From assembly GCA_964657885.1 (NCBI GenBank), contig CAZZWO010000199.1, positions 1 through 5,763 of the forward strand: 5,763 nt of DNA. The letters run 5' to 3'. Below the pieces are notes generated by a model. That model saw only the letters and a list, made by a program, of their open reading frames with translations. It was not told where the DNA came from and made no database searches. Made by a program: the position numbers and the translations under genes. Below, piece after piece: positions 1 to 5,069 of this stretch (within the stretch, counting starts at the first letter, position 1; each line of letters starts with the position of its first letter). This DNA comes from BOG-908 sp964657885 (GTDB taxonomy: Bacteria > Pseudomonadota > Alphaproteobacteria > Acetobacterales > Acetobacteraceae).

Positions 1-312
1 CGACGACAGCGCCGCCCATTCGCGCCAGAAGCCCAGGCCCACCATCGAGAAGCCCACACCGGCGATGCCTGCCGCCGCGCCGCCCAGGAAGGCCGACCGC
101 GCGAACACATCGGCCACCAGCTCGAAGGCACCCACCGCGGAGAAACCCAGCATCAGAACGGACGCGCCGCCGACCACGAGTGCCGGCATCGCCCAGCGTT
201 CCCTGGACGGCACGGCAAGCTCGACCATCGCCAGCGCCGGTTCCAGCCGGGCGGCCGGCAGTTCCTCGGTCTCGATCCGCGGTGCGGGATAGCGCTCCGC
301 CGTCTGGCTCAC
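1..312 (-). CDS. YcjF-like DUF697 (TIGR01620-type) inner-membrane protein, C-terminal part missing
   Basis: Partial gene: 104 codons are visible without a stop and the frame runs off the left edge. It begins at a GTG (312-310) overlapping the TGA of the upstream ycjX-like gene in a 4-nt GTGA, so translation is probably coupled. After a soluble, acidic N-terminus of about 40 residues come two hydrophobic stretches (about residues 42-65 and 72-96) that look like a pair of membrane helices. They are followed by a W-R-E-W segment like the one after the second helix in E. coli YcjF. Known for the family: YcjF/DUF697 proteins are inner-membrane proteins encoded beside YcjX, in E. coli within the phage-shock regulon. 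The assignment rests on this arrangement and on synteny; overall identity to YcjF looks low. The biochemical role is unknown. Only the N-terminal third or so is in the window, so the DUF697 core cannot be inspected. Confidence 0.75.
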   Translation of the reverse strand, partial: MSQTAERYPAPRIETEELPAARLEPALAMVELAVPSRERWAMPALVVGGASVLMLGFSAVGAFELVADVFARSAFLGGAAAGIAGVGFSMVGLGFWREWAALSS

Positions 313-1634
313 AGCACGTCCTCCAGCATGAAATCCAGCAGGGCATCGAGGCCGATATTGGGCACGCCCATACGCCCGCCGTCCGGCAGGCGCATCGGTT
401 CGAACTGCGGCAGCGCCAGGAACGGGTGCGCCCAGAAATCCCCGTCGGGCGGACGGTCGGGCACCTCACCGGGGTACGACCGGGTCATCACCTGCTGGCC
501 GAGCACGCGGCCGCGCACCGCCGAGACCGGCCGGCCGTCCAGGGTCCAGACGAAATCCTCGGTGCAACGGACCGATGCGATGGCGAAATGCCCGGTCTTG
601 ACGTCGGTGCCCGGCACCGCGGTGAGCGAGCGCATCAGGGCCGCGAGGTTGCCGCGCTGCCGGTCGGCGACGTGGTCGGCCTTGGTTGCGGCGAACGCCA
701 CGCGCGAGATCACCCTGGGCGGCAGGCGGAGCGAAGCCAGCGCGGATACCGCCTCCAGCCACGAGAACTGCCAGCGCAGCGAGCCCGAGGCGGCGGACAG
801 CGCGGCGCGCATGTCGGCGAAGGCAGCGGGCCCGGCATGCAACGCGCTGAGCACGTCGGCCAGGATCACCAGCCGGTCCACGTCGGCGAACAGCGGCGAG
901 GCGAGGTCGCGCCGCACCGCCTCGACATACGCGTCGTAACGGCTGGCGAGCAGCGCGCGCATGGCGCCATCGCCGGCCAGCGGGAAGAATGCCATCCAGG
1001 GCGGCTCGGGTCCAGGCGCGGGCATCAAGTGCCGGCCGGGCTGCAGGAACGAGAGGCCGCGCGCGCGCAGGCGGCCGAGCAGGTCGCGGTAAAGCCGCGT
1101 GCCGGCATGAGCCAACGCCTCGTCGCCCGCCGCGCGCGCCTGGATGCCGTTCACAAACGACAGGAACGCGCCGGCCTCGTCCGCCAGCTCGGGAGCCGCC
1201 AGACGTTTCAGGGTGGCGGCCGACCAGGCGGCAAAGGATTGCTGCAGCATCGGCAGGTCGATCAGCCACTCGCCGGGATAGTCGAGGAACTCGATGCGGA
1301 CGTGCCGCGCCGGCAGCAGGCCGCGTTTGACGCTGGTGGTCATCGCCAGCAGCGAGGCGGCATCGGTGCGTTCCGGCCAGGCGGGCGGGTCGGCCGCCAG
1401 CCGGGCCAGGTGGCGCGCCTGGTCGAACCGCGGCACCTCGCTCGCGCCCGACGGCGCCAGGGCAAAGCGCCGCGCCAGCAGGTTTGCCGCAGCCGAAGTG
1501 AGGAATGCGGTCTTGCCCGCGCGCGACAGGCCGGTGACGCCGATGCGAACGGTGGCGGGCGGAAACGGCCAGGTCCCCTGCCCGGCAGTGACCAGGCTCT
1601 GGAAGCCCTGGTTGAGCTCGCCGAGTATGCTCAC
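309..1634 (-). CDS. ycjX: YcjX-family (DUF463) P-loop nucleotide-binding protein
   Basis: 441 residues, close to E. coli YcjX (about 465). The Walker A motif G-L-S-R-A-G-K-T lies at residues 35-42, in the wording typical of YcjX. A D-Y-P-G-E-W-L motif at 118-124 sits where G proteins have switch II/Walker B. A T-K-A-D at 317-320, after a hydrophobic strand, resembles the NKxD/TKxD guanine-specificity motif. This supports GTP binding, though hydrolysis is not demonstrated by sequence. Known for the family: YcjX is a cytosolic protein partnered by the membrane protein YcjF and in E. coli belongs to the Psp stress regulon; its target is not established. The GTG start (1634-1632) overlaps the glyoxalase stop in a GTGA and has only a weak upstream purine stretch, so translation probably relies on coupling. 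It puts the P-loop about 35 residues from the N-terminus, as expected. The next gene is the YcjF-like partner, also joined by a GTGA overlap. No Psp-type regulatory gene is seen here. Confidence 0.93.
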   Translation of the reverse strand: MSILGELNQGFQSLVTAGQGTWPFPPATVRIGVTGLSRAGKTAFLTSAAANLLARRFALAPSGASEVPRFDQARHLARLAADPPAWPERTDAASLLAMTTSVKRGLLPARHVRIEFLDYPGEWLIDLPMLQQSFAAWSAATLKRLAAPELADEAGAFLSFVNGIQARAAGDEALAHAGTRLYRDLLGRLRARGLSFLQPGRHLMPAPGPEPPWMAFFPLAGDGAMRALLASRYDAYVEAVRRDLASPLFADVDRLVILADVLSALHAGPAAFADMRAALSAASGSLRWQFSWLEAVSALASLRLPPRVISRVAFAATKADHVADRQRGNLAALMRSLTAVPGTDVKTGHFAIASVRCTEDFVWTLDGRPVSAVRGRVLGQQVMTRSYPGEVPDRPPDGDFWAHPFLALPQFEPMRLPDGGRMGVPNIGLDALLDFMLEDVL

Positions 1635-2023
1635 ACGCGTTCGATCAACTCGATCTTGTAGCCGTCCGGGTCTTCGACGAAAGCGATCACCGTGGTTCCG
1701 TGCTTGACCGGCCCGGCCTCGCGCACCACCCGGCCGCCGCCGCCACGCACCTGCTCGCAGGCGGCCGCAACGTCGGGAACACCGACCGCGAGGTGGCCGA
1801 ACGCGGTCCCCAGTTCGTAGGGGCCTTCCTGGTCCCAGTTATAGGTCAGCTCGATCTCGGCCTGTCCCTCGGCATTGCTGGCGTAACCCATGAAAACCAG
1901 CGTGTAGCGGCCGGCGGCAACCTGGCTGCGGCGCAATTCGCGCATCCCGAGCAGGTCGCGATAAAAGGCGATGCTGCCGTCCAGGTCGCGGACGCGCAGC
2001 ATCGTGTGCAGGAATTTCCCCAT
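1631..2023 (-). CDS. gloA: Lactoylglutathione lyase (glyoxalase I, Ni/Co-type, VOC family)
   Basis: 130 residues, nearly collinear with E. coli GloA (135). It converts the hemithioacetal of methylglyoxal and glutathione to S-lactoylglutathione in the cytosol, the first step of methylglyoxal detoxification. The four metal ligands align with E. coli His5, Glu56, His74 and Glu122 as His6 (in L-H-T-M-L-R), Glu58 (in I-E-L-T-Y-N-W), His77 (in G-H-L-A-V) and Glu125 (in Y-K-I-E-L-I-E). The C-terminal block E-D-P-D-G-Y-K-I-E-L-I-E matches E. coli residue for residue. The short form without the extra loops of zinc enzymes points to the Ni/Co class; this is family knowledge, not measured. The ATG at 2023 has a strong AAGGAG Shine-Dalgarno inside the end of lpxI, whose stop lies 2 nt upstream. 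The TGA overlaps the GTG of the ycjX-like gene. Its setting behind a lipid A gene is unusual and has no obvious metabolic link. Confidence 0.96.
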   Translation of the reverse strand: MGKFLHTMLRVRDLDGSIAFYRDLLGMRELRRSQVAAGRYTLVFMGYASNAEGQAEIELTYNWDQEGPYELGTAFGHLAVGVPDVAAACEQVRGGGGRVVREAGPVKHGTTVIAFVEDPDGYKIELIERV

Positions 2024-2025
2024 GG

Positions 2026-2913
2026 CTAACTCTCCTTGTCGCCCTGCCCGGTGGCCGGGCGATTGCCGTGCACCATCTCGGCATCCAGCCCGAGCAGGAA
2101 AAGCCCCAGCCTGGCGGCTTCGGCAATGCAGGCATCGCGGTCGGTGATCAACGTGCCACCGGCCTCGAACGCCACGCCGCGCAGACCGGCGGCATGCGCG
2201 GCGACGATGGTCCGCGGGCCGATCGTGGGCAGGTCCGCCCGCCGGTCCTGCCCGGGCTTGACGAGCTTGACGAGCACGCCGCCGGCACCGGGACGCAGCA
2301 GGCCGGCGGCGCGGGCCAGCATCTGGTCGGTGCCTTCGATCGCCTCCACCGCGAGCACGCATCCCATCTGCACGACGCAGGCCTGCCCGACATCGACGCC
2401 GCCGAGCGCACGCACCACGGCAACACCGCGCGCGATGTCGGTTTCCGCCTGGGCGTCGGGCGGCTCGCCCGCGAGCAGGCCTGCAGGACCCACGGCGTCG
2501 CTCAGCACCTCATGCGCACCGACGATGTTGAAACCCTCCTCCGCGAGCACCCGGACGACGGCCGCCAGCAGGCCATCATCGCCGGTGAAGGCAGCGCGGC
2601 CGATCCGCCCGACGATCCGCAACCCCTCGGCGTCGGGGCGCAAGGTCAACAGGGACGGACGCCGCACCGGCCCGACCAGGACCAGGTCGCGGCAGCCATG
2701 TTCCCGCAGCAGGTGCAGCATCCGGCCGGCGGCACCCAGCCGGACATACTCGTGGGGGAACCGCTCGATGACGTCCGGTTCGGCATACCCCTCGAAGCCG
2801 ACGACGAAGACCTCGCGCCCGCCATTAACCGCGGCTTCGGCTACGCGGCCGGGGAACGGTCCACCACCCGCCAGGATACCCAGCTTCGTTCCCGGCTGGC
2901 CGATTGCGTTCAC
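2026..2913 (-). CDS. lpxI: UDP-2,3-diacylglucosamine diphosphatase LpxI (DUF1009)
   Basis: 295 residues, similar to Caulobacter LpxI (about 283). LpxI hydrolyses UDP-2,3-diacylglucosamine to 2,3-diacylglucosamine 1-phosphate (lipid X) and UMP, the fourth step of lipid A synthesis; it replaces LpxH in most alphaproteobacteria. Family signatures: an N-terminal K-L-G-I-L-A-G-G-G strand and loop (10-18), V-G-P-V-R-R-P (80-86), A-I-E-G-T-D at 191-196, and the C-terminal K-P-G-Q-D-R-R-A-D-L-P-T-I-G (219-232). The last has Asp223 and Asp227 in the conserved acidic loop where the catalytic aspartate of the Caulobacter enzyme lies. The GTG at 2913 is the earliest possible start, since an in-frame TGA is two codons upstream, and it places the first strand correctly. 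Its ribosome binding site is poor (GGTGAAAG about 10 nt upstream). A divergent small gene separates it from lpxA, so it needs its own promoter in 2914-3094. It starts a tight unit with gloA, the ycjX-like gene and the ycjF-like gene. lpxB, often next, is absent. Confidence 0.95.
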   Translation of the reverse strand: MNAIGQPGTKLGILAGGGPFPGRVAEAAVNGGREVFVVGFEGYAEPDVIERFPHEYVRLGAAGRMLHLLREHGCRDLVLVGPVRRPSLLTLRPDAEGLRIVGRIGRAAFTGDDGLLAAVVRVLAEEGFNIVGAHEVLSDAVGPAGLLAGEPPDAQAETDIARGVAVVRALGGVDVGQACVVQMGCVLAVEAIEGTDQMLARAAGLLRPGAGGVLVKLVKPGQDRRADLPTIGPRTIVAAHAAGLRGVAFEAGGTLITDRDACIAEAARLGLFLLGLDAEMVHGNRPATGQGDKES

Positions 2914-2960
2914 GCCGTATCAACTTTCACCGGACACACTGGCGAACAGGTAACCTGGAG

Positions 2961-3039
2961 TTGAACAGCTTCACTTCCGCAACGATTTTGATTTTGACGT
3001 CGATATGGTCCAGATTTTGACACTTGATTGACAGCTTCA
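2961..3039. repeat. Two families of short direct repeats in the divergent promoter region
   Basis: TTGAACAGCTTCA (2961-2973) recurs as TTGACAGCTTCA (3028-3039), differing by one A and starting 67 bp apart. GATTTTGAC occurs at 2990-2998 and 3013-3021, 23 bp apart or about two helical turns. A partial GATTTTGA precedes at 2984-2991 and a GATTGAC follows at 3026-3032. They lie only in the AT-rich divergent region and could be operator half-sites. No known regulator is recognised from the sequence. Confidence 0.4.
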
Positions 3040-3060
3040 AGCAGCATAATTAACGGTATC

Positions 3061-3089
3061 GCTCACGAAAATGTGAGCAGGAGATTTTC
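3061..3089 (+). promoter_or_regulatory. Leader hairpins around the ribosome binding site of the small gene
   Basis: GCTCAC (3061-3066) and GTGAGC (3073-3078) form a perfect 6-bp inverted repeat with a 6-nt loop, directly before the AGGAG Shine-Dalgarno at 3079-3083. A second pairing, GAAAAT (3067-3072) with ATTTTC (3084-3089), overlaps the first and would put the Shine-Dalgarno in its loop, so the two cannot form together. The first repeat could equally be a DNA operator. The second stem is AT-rich and weak, so an RNA switch is only a possibility. Confidence 0.35.
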
Positions 3090-3094
3090 ACGAC

Positions 3095-3298
3095 ATGCAC
3101 AACAACGACAGCGCGGCACCCGCGAGTGCCACGGGCATCCTGAACTGCCTCAAACTCCTGGCGCAGGAAGCGGCGTCGCTCAACCTCACACGCACCCTTA
3201 CGGCAATCGAGGACGCGCTCGAGATGGCAGCTTCCGAGAGCGGCGCCGAGTCCATCAACGTCCGGCGCTTCGAGCTGCCCCGCCCGCTGGTGCACTGA
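3095..3298 (+). CDS. Small hypothetical protein, 67 residues
   Basis: This small gene is on the plus strand, opposite to every other gene here. It starts with ATG preceded by AGGAG at 3079-3083 (11-nt spacing), ends in TGA, and has an AT-rich leader before it and a stem-loop after it. Together these make it a likely real gene. The product has a polar, alanine-rich start and then two probable amphipathic helices: about residues 12-30 (containing C-L-K-L-L-A-Q-E-A-A-S-L) and 33-48 (containing R-T-L-T-A-I-E-D-A-L). A tail with Arg57, Arg58 and Arg63 ends in L-V-H. It is mildly acidic (about 8 acidic, 5 basic residues). There is no signal peptide, membrane segment or metal motif, and a single cysteine at 18. 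The helix pair suggests a small cytosolic helical hairpin or dimer, possibly protein-binding, but I do not recognise the family. It divides the lpxA and lpxI units and may share regulation with lpxI through the common divergent region. Confidence 0.7.
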   Translation: MHNNDSAAPASATGILNCLKLLAQEAASLNLTRTLTAIEDALEMAASESGAESINVRRFELPRPLVH

Positions 3299-3303
3299 AG
3301 GCA

Positions 3304-3353
3304 TCATCCGCAAGGCCGGGCGGGACGCTCCAGTCCGCGCCTGCCTCGGATGA
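3304..3353 (+). terminator. Stem-loop between the convergent small gene and lpxA, likely terminator
   Basis: TCATCCG (3304-3310) pairs with CGGATGA (3347-3353). Inside it AGGC (3313-3316) pairs with GCCT (3343-3346), and a GC-rich inner stem ends with GGAC (3323-3326) and GTCC (3333-3336) around a 6-nt loop. It starts 5 nt after the small gene's stop and is followed on the plus strand by CGGC and then TTATTT (3358-3363), a modest U-rich tract. It best fits an intrinsic terminator for the small gene. On the lpxA side no T-run follows, so its effect in that direction is uncertain. Confidence 0.5.
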
Positions 3354-3372
3354 CGGCTTATTTCACGCGACA

Positions 3373-3386
3373 GGCGGCCGGCCGCC
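3373..3386. repeat. Perfect 14-bp GC palindrome just after the lpxA stop
   Basis: GGCGGCCGGCCGCC is a perfect palindrome with no spacer, 7 bp beyond the lpxA stop codon on the minus strand. Read as RNA from lpxA it could fold into a short GC hairpin after loop opening, but no T-tract follows, so it is at most a weak terminator or 3' end stabiliser. In GC-rich DNA such a palindrome may also be chance. Confidence 0.3.
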
Positions 3387-3393
3387 CTTGGGA

Positions 3394-4275
3394 TCAGGAT
3401 GTTTCCTCGTCCAGCTGGGCGTTGCTCCGCACCAGGCCCCGACGGCTCGGGACATCGATGAAGGCCAGAAGCTCGGCCACGAGTGGGTCGTCGGCGAGCG
3501 AACGCGCTTCCGCCAGACGCTGTGCGAACACCTGCCCGGCGGCCGCATCGCGCGCAAACAGCAGCCGGAATGCGGTGCGTAACCGGTGCAGCCCGGCACG
3601 GTCGACACCGCGCCGTTTCAGGCCGACGACATTCAGGCCGGTCAGCCGCGCGCGGTTGCCAAGCACGGTCCCGAACGGGATGACGTCCGCCTCCACGCCG
3701 GATGCGCCACCAACCATCGCCGCACGCCCGATGCGCACGAACTGGTGCAGTGCCGTCGCCCCGCCGATCACCGCGCCGTCGCCGATCGTCACATGGCCGC
3801 CCATGACCACGTTGTTGGCGACGATCACCCCGTCGCCGAGTTCGCAGTCATGCGCCACGTGAACCACCGCCATCAGCAGGCAATCGGCGCCGACGCGGGT
3901 GACGCCGGAACCGGTGACGGTGCCGCGGTGGATGGTGCAGTGCTCGCGCAACTGGGTGCGGGCGCCAATCACCGTGCGCGTCGGCTCGCCACGATATTTC
4001 AGGTCCTGCGGCGCCAGGCCCACCGTGCAGAACGGATAGACCACCACGCCCGGGCCGATCACCGTGTCGCCGTCGACCACGACGTGGCTGATCAGGCGCA
4101 CTCCCGGCTCGATCACCACCTCGGGGCCGACCACGCACCACGGCCCGATCTCGGCATCGGGGGCCACGCACGCGCCGGGCGCAACGATCGCTGTCGGGTG
4201 CACGCCACCGGCTTTCGCTGGGGCAGGCTCGGGCCTGGTCGGCGACAGCTCCGGAAGGACGGCCGGCTGAGCCAT
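3394..4275 (-). CDS. lpxA: Acyl-[ACP]--UDP-N-acetylglucosamine O-acyltransferase LpxA
   Basis: LpxA transfers a 3-hydroxyacyl chain from ACP to the 3-OH of UDP-GlcNAc, the first step of lipid A synthesis, in the cytosol as a trimer. From the ATG at 4275 it has 293 residues (E. coli 262). A left-handed hexapeptide-repeat helix starts at H-P-T-A-I-V (26-31). Q-D-L-K-Y-R-G-E-P-T-R (90-100) and I-H-R-G-T-V (115-120) are hallmark motifs. The catalytic His is His142 in H-V-A-H-D-C, equal to E. coli His125, with His139, His161 and His177 matching His122, His144 and His160. Gly190 aligns with E. coli Gly173, the ruler residue for long (C14) chains. The C-terminal helical domain begins near L-K-R-R-G (219-223). 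Start choice is uncertain: GTG codons at 4335 and 4326 are in frame, and 4326 has GGGGAGG at a better spacing (10 nt) than the GGAGG 14 nt before 4275. All choices leave an N-terminal extension. The gap to fabZ is 57-117 nt, so it is probably cotranscribed with fabZ. Confidence 0.95.
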   Translation of the reverse strand: MAQPAVLPELSPTRPEPAPAKAGGVHPTAIVAPGACVAPDAEIGPWCVVGPEVVIEPGVRLISHVVVDGDTVIGPGVVVYPFCTVGLAPQDLKYRGEPTRTVIGARTQLREHCTIHRGTVTGSGVTRVGADCLLMAVVHVAHDCELGDGVIVANNVVMGGHVTIGDGAVIGGATALHQFVRIGRAAMVGGASGVEADVIPFGTVLGNRARLTGLNVVGLKRRGVDRAGLHRLRTAFRLLFARDAAAGQVFAQRLAEARSLADDPLVAELLAFIDVPSRRGLVRSNAQLDEETS

Positions 4276-4392
4276 CTCGTTGATCTGGCCCTCCGTGCGG
4301 GCGGGTGGAAACGGCTTGCTCAACACGCGCCGCACGCCTCCCCGGCCCGCCGGCTTGCATCCACGTCCATCGCGCGCGCAGGAACGAGGGTG

Positions 4393-5064
4393 TCAGGCAT
4401 CCATGATCATGGCGGAATAGGTGGCCTCGGCCACCGACACGCCGTCCACCCTCGCCACGCCCGAGAACTTCCACACGTTGCCCCGGCGGCGCTCGCGCGT
4501 CACGTGGATGCGCAACTGATCCCCCGGCACCACGGGACGGCGGAATTTCGCCCCTTCGATGGTCATGAAATAGACGACCTTGCCGGCCGCCTGCATCCCC
4601 AGCGACTGCACCACCAGGACCGCGGCCGTCTGCGCCATGCTCTCGATGATCAGCACCCCCGGCATCACCGGGTGGTTGGGGAAATGGCCCTGGAAGAACG
4701 GCTCGTTTGCGGAGACGTTCTTGACGCCCACCGCCGACACGTTCGGCACCACATCGACCATGCGATCGATCAGAAGCATCGGAAAGCGATGCGGGATCGA
4801 GTGCATGATCTTGCCGATGTCGAGCACATCGATGCGCTCCGGCGAAACGTGGGTCGGCGACCCCGCGCCATCAGGAGGCGCGCCCGTCATCTCGAGCGAT
4901 CCGGCCGCATGGGACCCCGCCTCGCCCGCTGAAGCGCTATGGCTGGGCAAAGCGCCTTGGCCTGTCGGAGCGTTGGGGGCATGCATCCCATCCGCCACAT
5001 CCCGAACCGAGGACGTGGTGCCGGAATCGCTCATCGCCTTGCTGTCCTGTGCCGTCCCGTCCAT
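4393..5064 (-). CDS. fabZ: 3-hydroxyacyl-[ACP] dehydratase FabZ with long N-terminal extension
   Basis: FabZ dehydrates (3R)-hydroxyacyl-ACP to trans-2-enoyl-ACP in fatty acid elongation, in the cytosol, and so competes with LpxA/LpxD for 3-hydroxyacyl-ACP. The hot-dog domain covers residues 78-223: I-P-H-R-F-P-M-L-L-I-D-R (90-101), K-N-V-S-A-N-E-P-F-F-Q-G-H-F-P (115-129), and P-G-V-L-I-I-E-S-M-A-Q (135-145), with catalytic His127 and Glu141 matching E. coli His54 and Glu68. R-R-P-V-V-P-G-D-Q (175-183) is also conserved. The full frame has 223 residues against about 150 in E. coli; residues 1-75 are a low-complexity stretch rich in Ala, Gly, Ser, Asp and Pro without domain signs. The ATG at 5064 lies 5 nt after the lpxD stop with an AGG 9 nt upstream. 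The ATG at 5034 has AGGA at 10 nt and is a fair alternative; 4986 and 4890 are possible but have weaker sites. Order and spacing mark an lpxD-fabZ-lpxA operon. Confidence 0.94.
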   Translation of the reverse strand: MDGTAQDSKAMSDSGTTSSVRDVADGMHAPNAPTGQGALPSHSASAGEAGSHAAGSLEMTGAPPDGAGSPTHVSPERIDVLDIGKIMHSIPHRFPMLLIDRMVDVVPNVSAVGVKNVSANEPFFQGHFPNHPVMPGVLIIESMAQTAAVLVVQSLGMQAAGKVVYFMTIEGAKFRRPVVPGDQLRIHVTRERRRGNVWKFSGVARVDGVSVAEATYSAMIMDA

Positions 5065-5069
5065 CGCTT

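Larger units (their letters stand above)
2914..3094. promoter_or_regulatory. Divergent AT-rich intergenic region between lpxI and the small plus-strand gene
   Basis: 181 bp separate the lpxI GTG (minus strand) from the ATG of the small gene (plus strand), so start signals for both should lie here. About 2980-3090 is clearly richer in A and T than the flanking genes. TTGACA hexamers occur at 3017-3022 and 3028-3033 and a CATAAT at 3045-3050, but the spacings between them (22 and 11 nt) do not fit a standard sigma-70 promoter, so no exact promoter is assigned. Repeats are listed separately. The region as a regulatory segment is well supported by gene orientation; individual sites are not. Confidence 0.6.

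Noticed and set aside
180..1661. 493-codon open frame on the plus strand
   Set aside because: It lies antisense to the well-supported ycjX-like gene, is Arg/Gln/His/Gly rich without domain motifs, and is the usual result of high GC third positions.
2260..2277. Tandem CTTGACGAG copies
   Set aside because: They lie within lpxI and simply encode the conserved L-V-K-L-V-K strand.
2911..2930. Six-codon upstream frame (GTG to TGA) overlapping the lpxI start
   Set aside because: Too short and without a strong ribosome site to claim a regulatory leader peptide.
2036..2964. Two overlapping plus-strand open frames of about 300 codons
   Set aside because: Both are antisense to lpxI, have Pro/Arg/Ser/Thr or His/Gln-rich composition and no recognisable family.
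3017..3050. TTGACA and CATAAT hexamers as a defined sigma-70 promoter
   Set aside because: Spacings of 22 and 11 nt do not match the usual 16-18 nt, so the precise promoter is not called.
3050..3313. 87-codon minus-strand frame opposite the small gene
   Set aside because: It is antisense to a better-supported gene and includes the leader hairpin as coding sequence. It could in theory be an extra gene in the lpx direction, but no motif supports it.
3028..3582. 184-codon plus-strand frame overlapping the small gene in another frame
   Set aside because: Its start has no ribosome site, it runs through the terminator-like stem-loop and into lpxA, and its composition is low-complexity.
3586..4932. 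448-codon open frame on the plus strand, very rich in His, Ala, Asp and Arg
   Set aside because: It runs antisense across both lpxA and fabZ, which have clear catalytic motifs. Its composition is the mirror of their codon use.
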